DNA from: Roseinatronobacter thiooxidans
Lineage (GTDB): Bacteria > Pseudomonadota > Alphaproteobacteria > Rhodobacterales > Rhodobacteraceae
DNA: 64,000 bases
Assembly (NCBI RefSeq): GCF_001870675.1
Contig: NZ_MEHT01000018.1
Location: 62,001 to 126,000 of the forward strand
Direction: 5' to 3'
A program made the translations under genes and the position numbers. Shown here piece after piece: positions 59,754 through 64,000 of this stretch. Under the pieces are notes generated by a model. The model was not told the DNA's origin and made no database searches. It saw nothing but the letters and a program-made list of their open reading frames with translations. Every line of letters begins with the position of its first letter. Positions within the stretch are counted from its first letter, which is position 1.

Positions 59754-60725
59754 TTAGCCAAGGCTCATGCTGACAGCCGATTCCGGCAATTCCTCATCAA
59801 AGCAGCGCTGGTAGAATTCGGCCACGGTCTGGCGTTCCAATTCGTCGCATTTGTTCAGGAAAGACAGCCGGAACGCATAACCGACAGACCGGAAGATGCG
59901 CGCATTCTCGGCCCAGTTGATGACCGTGCGCGGCGACATGACTGTGGACAGGTCCCCATTCATAAAGGCTGTGCGCGTCATATCCGCGACAGTTACCATC
60001 TGGCTGATCTCTTGCCGCCCCTTGGCCGTGTTATAGGCTGGGTTCTTTGACAGAACGATGGCGGTTTCCGCATCATGGCTGAGGTAATTCAGCGTGGCCA
60101 CCAGCGACCAGCGGTCCATCTGCGCTTGGTTGATCTGCTGCACACCGTGATACAGGCCCGTGGTGTCCCCCAAGCCCACAGTGTTTGCCGTTGCAAACAG
60201 GCGGAAGGACGGGTGCGGGGTGATAATCTCGTTCTGGTCCAGCAGGGTCAGCTTGCCGTCATGTTCCAGCACGCGCTGGATGACGAACATCACATCAGGG
60301 CGGCCCGCGTCATATTCGTCAAACACAATCGCCACAGGGTTGCGCAGCGCCCAAGGCAAAATGCCTTCCTGAAACTCGGTCACCTGCGCGCCGTCGCGCA
60401 GCTTGATCGCGTCCTTGCCGATCATGTCGATGCGGCTGATGTGACTGTCAAGGTTGACCCGCACTGACGGCCAGTTCAGCCGTGCGGCAACCTGTTCGAT
60501 ATGGGTGGATTTGCCTGTGCCGTGATAGCCCTGAATCATCACGCGGCGATTATAGGCAAAGCCTGCCAGAATCGCGAGTGTGGTGTCAGGGTCGAACTTA
60601 TAGGTCGGGTCAAGCGCCGGCACGCGGTCTGTCGCTTCGGCAAAGCCCTTTACCTTCATGTCCGAATCTACCCCGAACACATCCCGGACCGAAATTTCTT
60701 CGGTTGGTTTTTCTGATGCCGTCAT
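59754..60725 (-). CDS. cobS: Aerobic cobaltochelatase subunit CobS
   Basis: AAA+ ATPase of the CobNST cobalt chelatase in aerobic B12 synthesis. N-terminal [17 protein letters not shown]; Walker [11 protein letters not shown] at 66-75; Walker [13 protein letters not shown]. 323 residues from ATG 60725 ([10 protein letters not shown]). Related to BchI; its partner cobT is not inside the window. Same direction as the P450 gene upstream. Confidence 0.95.
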   Translation of the reverse strand: MTASEKPTEEISVRDVFGVDSDMKVKGFAEATDRVPALDPTYKFDPDTTLAILAGFAYNRRVMIQGYHGTGKSTHIEQVAARLNWPSVRVNLDSHISRIDMIGKDAIKLRDGAQVTEFQEGILPWALRNPVAIVFDEYDAGRPDVMFVIQRVLEHDGKLTLLDQNEIITPHPSFRLFATANTVGLGDTTGLYHGVQQINQAQMDRWSLVATLNYLSHDAETAIVLSKNPAYNTAKGRQEISQMVTVADMTRTAFMNGDLSTVMSPRTVINWAENARIFRSVGYAFRLSFLNKCDELERQTVAEFYQRCFDEELPESAVSMSLG

Positions 60726-60821
60726 ACTGTCCCGTCCCGCCTGAAAATATGTCTCTGTGCCCTGTCGGGCTGTGTGGTGCCAGATGTGAAACATATCCGG
60801 CCAAGGTGCAAGGGAAAGGGC

Positions 60822-62003
60822 TTATTTGACCTCAACCATCAAAGAATTCAGCCCATGGAAATGGTATATATCGGCATAAAGCGGGGTCTGTACCAGACTC
60901 AACCCCGGCAGGCGCGCTGCAAGCGCGCCCAATGCATGCACCAGTTCCAGCCGCGCCAAGGGTGCCCCAAGGCAGAAATGCAGCCCCGCCCCAAAGGCCA
61001 GATTCGCCTTGGCGCTGCGTGTCGCATCAAAGCGGTGGGGCGTGTCCCAATGTTTGGGGCAGCGATTTGCCGCCCCCAGAAGGCAGGCAATCCGGGTGCC
61101 TTTCGGGATCACATGGCCCACCACATCTATGTCTTCATAGGCCCAGCGGGTGAACAGATGCAGCGGCGGGTCATAACGCAAAGTCTCTTCGACCAGCGCA
61201 TCAGTTATGGGCGTTTGTCCATAATGGCCGGTCTGCAACAGCGTCTTGGCCGCATTGCCAATGCTGTGGACTGTCGCCTCATGCCCTGCATTCAGCAGCA
61301 GGATGCAGGTTGAAATCATCTCATCCGTGCTTAACCGCTCACCCTCTTCCTCGGCGGCGATAAGATGGGTGATCAGGTCGTCGCGCGGAGTCTGGCGGCG
61401 GGCGGCAATATAGCCGCGCATGAAATCCACAAATTCCGTGGTGGCGGTGATGGCGCGGTCCTCATCCGCGCGGGTGCGGCCTGCCTGATACATGCCCACC
61501 ATCGCATTCGACCAGCGCAGCAGATCGGGGGCCAGATTTTCCGGCACGCCCAACAGCCGCGCGATGATCGTGACTGGCAAGGGCTGCGCAAACCGGGTCA
61601 GCAGATCGAAGGGGCCATCAGGGAACTGGTCGATCAACTGATGTGACAGCGCCGAAATCTCGGGCGCCAGCGCCACGATCCGGCGCGAGGTGAATGCCCG
61701 CAGCACAAGGCTGCGCAGCCGCGTGTGGCGCGGTGGTTCCAACTCCAGCATGGAATGGGCCTCGACCGCGTAGAACGGGGCCAGATGCGCAGGCACTTCT
61801 GGCGGGTCCAGCGGCATGCGCCCGAAGCGGCGGTCGCGCAAAATGGCATTGGCAGCGGCATAGCTGACCGCGCAGGGCATGTTGTAATCCTGCCAGTACA
61901 CCAACGACCCAAGCGTGCGCATCCGGTCATAGGCCGGGTACGGATCTTGCACAAAACCCGCATCAAGCGGGTTTTGCGAGAATTCAGGCAGCGACAGAGA
62001 CAT
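60822..62003 (-). CDS. Cytochrome P450
   Basis: Soluble bacterial P450 of 393 residues. I-helix oxygen-binding region ILLLNAGHEATVHSIGNA; ExxR in EETLRYDPPLHLFTRW; haem loop FGAGLHFCLGAPLARLE with Cys344. Start ATG 62003 (MSLSLPEF); the longer frame is not conserved. No ferredoxin or reductase gene is adjacent, so the redox partner and substrate are unknown. It starts 5 bp after the dipeptidase stop, suggesting one transcript. Confidence 0.92.
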   Translation of the reverse strand: MSLSLPEFSQNPLDAGFVQDPYPAYDRMRTLGSLVYWQDYNMPCAVSYAAANAILRDRRFGRMPLDPPEVPAHLAPFYAVEAHSMLELEPPRHTRLRSLVLRAFTSRRIVALAPEISALSHQLIDQFPDGPFDLLTRFAQPLPVTIIARLLGVPENLAPDLLRWSNAMVGMYQAGRTRADEDRAITATTEFVDFMRGYIAARRQTPRDDLITHLIAAEEEGERLSTDEMISTCILLLNAGHEATVHSIGNAAKTLLQTGHYGQTPITDALVEETLRYDPPLHLFTRWAYEDIDVVGHVIPKGTRIACLLGAANRCPKHWDTPHRFDATRSAKANLAFGAGLHFCLGAPLARLELVHALGALAARLPGLSLVQTPLYADIYHFHGLNSLMVEVK

Positions 62004-62008
62004 CCCCC

Positions 62009-63394
62009 TCACGCCTTTGAGACTGCGTCCAAAATCCGCGCCCAAGACCGGATGCCGCGATGGAAGCTGTCCAGATCATACTTTTCATTTGGCGAATGTA
62101 TCTGGTCATCTTCTTTTGCAAAGCCGATCAGCATGGAATCCATGCCAAGGATGGTTTTGAAATATCCCGCAATGGGGATAGACCCGCCCGCGCCCACAAA
62201 GGCGGCGGGTTTGGGCCATTCATCTGTCAGCGCCGCGCGCGCCGCCTCGAACGCGGGATGCGAGGTTTCCATAACAGATGCAGGCGACGCGCCATGATCG
62301 TGGAATTCGACCCGACAATCGGCAGGCACCCGCGCGCGCACGAAGTCGCGGAAGGCGGCGCGCAGCGTGTGCGGGTCTTGCTGGCCCACCAGACGGAAAC
62401 TGACCTTGGCCGAAGCCCGTGCGGGCAGCACAGTCTTGAACCCTGCGCCGGTATAGCCGGAAATCATGCCATTGATCTCGCATGTCGGGCGCGCCCAGAT
62501 CATTTCCAGCGCACTGCGCCCCTTTTCGCCAGCGGGGTGTTTCAGCCCGACAGCGCCCAGAAACCCATCCGCGTCAAAGCCCAGCCCGTCCCATTGCGCG
62601 CGCAACTCGTCCGAGATTTCGGGCACATCATCATAGAAGCCCGGCACTGTGACGCGGCCCTCATCGTCATGCAGATCGGCCAGAATGCGGGCCAGAACCC
62701 GCGCGGGGTTCATCGCCGCCCCGCCAAAGCTGCCCGAATGCAGATCGCGCGCGGGGCCGTGAATGACAATCTCCTCGCCCAGCAACCCGCGCAGCATTGT
62801 GGTAATTCCGGGGGTCTGCGCGTCAAACAGGCCGGTGTCGCAGATCAACGCCAGATCGGCGCGCAGCGCGTCGCGGTTTGCTTCCAGATAGGGCACGAGA
62901 GAGGGCGAGCCGCTTTCCTCTTCCCCTTCCAGACAGAAGGTCAGTTTCACCGGCAGGCTGCCATGCACGGCCAGCCATGCGCGACATGCCTCGACAAAGG
63001 TCATCAACTGGCCCTTGTCATCGGACGCGCCGCGTGCGCGGATGACGCGGCCCTTTGGCGTGTCTTGTATCTGCGGGTCGAACGGGTCGGTGTCCCACAG
63101 GTCCAGCGGGTCCACGGGTTGCACATCGTAATGGCCGTAGAACAACAGGTGCGGGCCAGTTTCCGCGCCGCCTTCGGCCACCACCATCGGGTGCCCGCTG
63201 GTCTTGTCCTTGCGCGCGACGAATCCCAAGCTACCCAGTTCGGTCACCAGCCAATCGGCGGCGCGGTCCACATCGCCTGCATGTGCAGGGTCGGTCGAGA
63301 TGGAAGGGATACGCAGCAACTGTGAAAGACGCTCCAGCGCTTGGGGTAAATCCTGATCAATCTGGTCCAGCACGGGCGTGATGGTTGCGGTCAT
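62009..63394 (-). CDS. M20 family dipeptidase
   Basis: Zinc aminoacyl-dipeptidase or carnosinase-like peptidase of 461 residues. Metal motifs LLFYGHYDVQP, RGASDDKGQ, CLEGEEESGSPSL and CDTGLFD appear in the M20 order; GPARDLHSGSFGGAAMNP is the dimerisation/substrate part. Start ATG 63394. Probably co-transcribed with the P450 gene. Confidence 0.93.
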   Translation of the reverse strand: MTATITPVLDQIDQDLPQALERLSQLLRIPSISTDPAHAGDVDRAADWLVTELGSLGFVARKDKTSGHPMVVAEGGAETGPHLLFYGHYDVQPVDPLDLWDTDPFDPQIQDTPKGRVIRARGASDDKGQLMTFVEACRAWLAVHGSLPVKLTFCLEGEEESGSPSLVPYLEANRDALRADLALICDTGLFDAQTPGITTMLRGLLGEEIVIHGPARDLHSGSFGGAAMNPARVLARILADLHDDEGRVTVPGFYDDVPEISDELRAQWDGLGFDADGFLGAVGLKHPAGEKGRSALEMIWARPTCEINGMISGYTGAGFKTVLPARASAKVSFRLVGQQDPHTLRAAFRDFVRARVPADCRVEFHDHGASPASVMETSHPAFEAARAALTDEWPKPAAFVGAGGSIPIAGYFKTILGMDSMLIGFAKEDDQIHSPNEKYDLDSFHRGIRSWARILDAVSKA

Positions 63395-63516
63395 GTTGTC
63401 GCTCCGGTTATAGTGATTTGGCGCAGAAGGTATCAGAGCGCTTGGGGCTGTCCAGCCCTGACGCTATGGCGCAATGCAAGTGCGGGCCAGGACTGGCCTT
63501 TTTGGGAGTGGGATGT

Positions 63517-63918
63517 ATGCGATTTAACAGTATCGGAATGGCCGCGGGGCTGGTGCTTGCAACGGCATCTCTGGCCACAGCGCAAGACATAGAGACAGAG
63601 CAGTACCAACTGGACGGGGTCGAAGTGACCGTCTTGGCACATACATTCCTGTCCGAGGAAGAAATCATGACCTTGCGCCTTGTCGGGCAGAATCGGGATG
63701 CGCTGGCGCTGTTCGTGCCAGAGGGAGCTGGCTATGCCGCCCTTGCCATCGCCCCCGCCGAAGGGTTCGTGCGCGATGGCGTTCCGGTTGATTCGGCCAT
63801 AGCGATTGCCGGTTTGGAAGATATCGAGACGGCGCGCGCCTCGGCACTGGAAGCTTGCGATGCCGCACGCGCGGCAGGGCCGGATTGCGTGGTCGCACTG
63901 GAAGTTGCGCCGCGCTGA
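63517..63918 (+). CDS. Exported protein of unknown function
   Basis: 133 residues with a signal peptide (MRFNSIGMAAGLVLATASLATAQ, cleavage about residue 22). The mature part reads DIETEQYQLDGVEVTVLAHTFLSEEEIMTLRLVG and ends with a cysteine pair (ALEACDAARAAGPDCVVAL) that may form a disulfide. GGGAGTGGGA before the ATG supports the start. I do not recognise the family. Confidence 0.75.
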   Translation: MRFNSIGMAAGLVLATASLATAQDIETEQYQLDGVEVTVLAHTFLSEEEIMTLRLVGQNRDALALFVPEGAGYAALAIAPAEGFVRDGVPVDSAIAIAGLEDIETARASALEACDAARAAGPDCVVALEVAPR

Positions 63919-64000
63919 GAACATGCGACGAAGGGCCACGCAATGCGGCCTTTGTCAGTCGGGCCAGTTTGATTTAAGTCAAAGTCAGACAGGGCAGACG

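Overview
The window carries most of a photosynthesis gene cluster (PGC) from a high-GC alphaproteobacterium of the order Rhodobacterales. Gene content supports this: spheroidene-type carotenoid genes (crtA, crtC, crtD, crtI, crtB, crtE), the PpsR/PpaA regulator pair beside bchE and bchF, a type 2 reaction-centre puhA operon, 5-aminolevulinate synthase (ALAS)-type hemA followed by a cytochrome c2-type gene, and short repeats that I recall from this order. crtA implies spheroidenone under air. Both oxygen-independent (bchE) and oxygen-dependent (acsF) cyclases are present. The genus cannot be fixed from this window; no 16S gene, puf or puc operon lies inside it.

Layout. 1-20.2 kb: carotenoid and late bacteriochlorophyll genes in short divergent blocks. 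These are crtE< | crtD crtC> <bchO bchD bchI crtA | crtI crtB tspO> <idi bchP pucC-like bchG | small PepSY gene> <bchJ bchE | <ppsR <ppaA | bchF>. The intergenic regions crtE/crtD, crtA/crtI, bchG/PepSY, bchE/ppsR and ppaA/bchF each hold one to three TGT-N12-ACA boxes, the PpsR operator. The bchE/ppsR gap also has an FNR-type box. 20.2-36.3 kb: a long rightward superoperon, bchF-N-B-H-L-M-lhaA-puhA-puhB-puhC-(98 aa orf)-acsF-puhE-hemA-cycA, ended by a strong terminator at about 36.3 kb. It runs from tetrapyrrole precursor supply (hemA) through Mg insertion (bchH, with bchI and bchD), methylation (bchM), ring E closure (acsF, bchE), protochlorophyllide reduction (bchL, N, B) and vinyl hydration (bchF) to reaction-centre assembly (puhA, B, C, E, lhaA).

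36.4-64 kb: housekeeping and accessory genes. They include a fused beta-oxidation protein, uvrA, lipoamide dehydrogenase, a DUF924 protein, an MFS transporter, queA, bcp, a DUF455 protein, an M23 peptidase with a bactofilin, monomeric isocitrate dehydrogenase, leuB, kdsA-kdsB-kdsD for Kdo, a bile-acid-symporter family protein, cobO, an FMN reductase, an entericidin-like lipoprotein, cobS, an orphan P450, an M20 dipeptidase and an exported protein of unknown function.

The points most worth following are: a PpsR with only two cysteines and none in its middle region; a small exported PepSY protein driven from the PpsR-box promoter region of bchG; an overlapping FNR and PpsR operator at bchE; a likely CTG start for bchD embedded in the bchI stop; a three-copy GAGTATTT...GCAAGAAAATGA intergenic element, two copies of it inside the bch superoperon; and an apparent inversion of the bchODI-crtA/crtIB-tspO block relative to Rhodobacter capsulatus. 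I found no clearly new multi-gene system, no CRISPR array, no IS element and no tRNA or rRNA gene.
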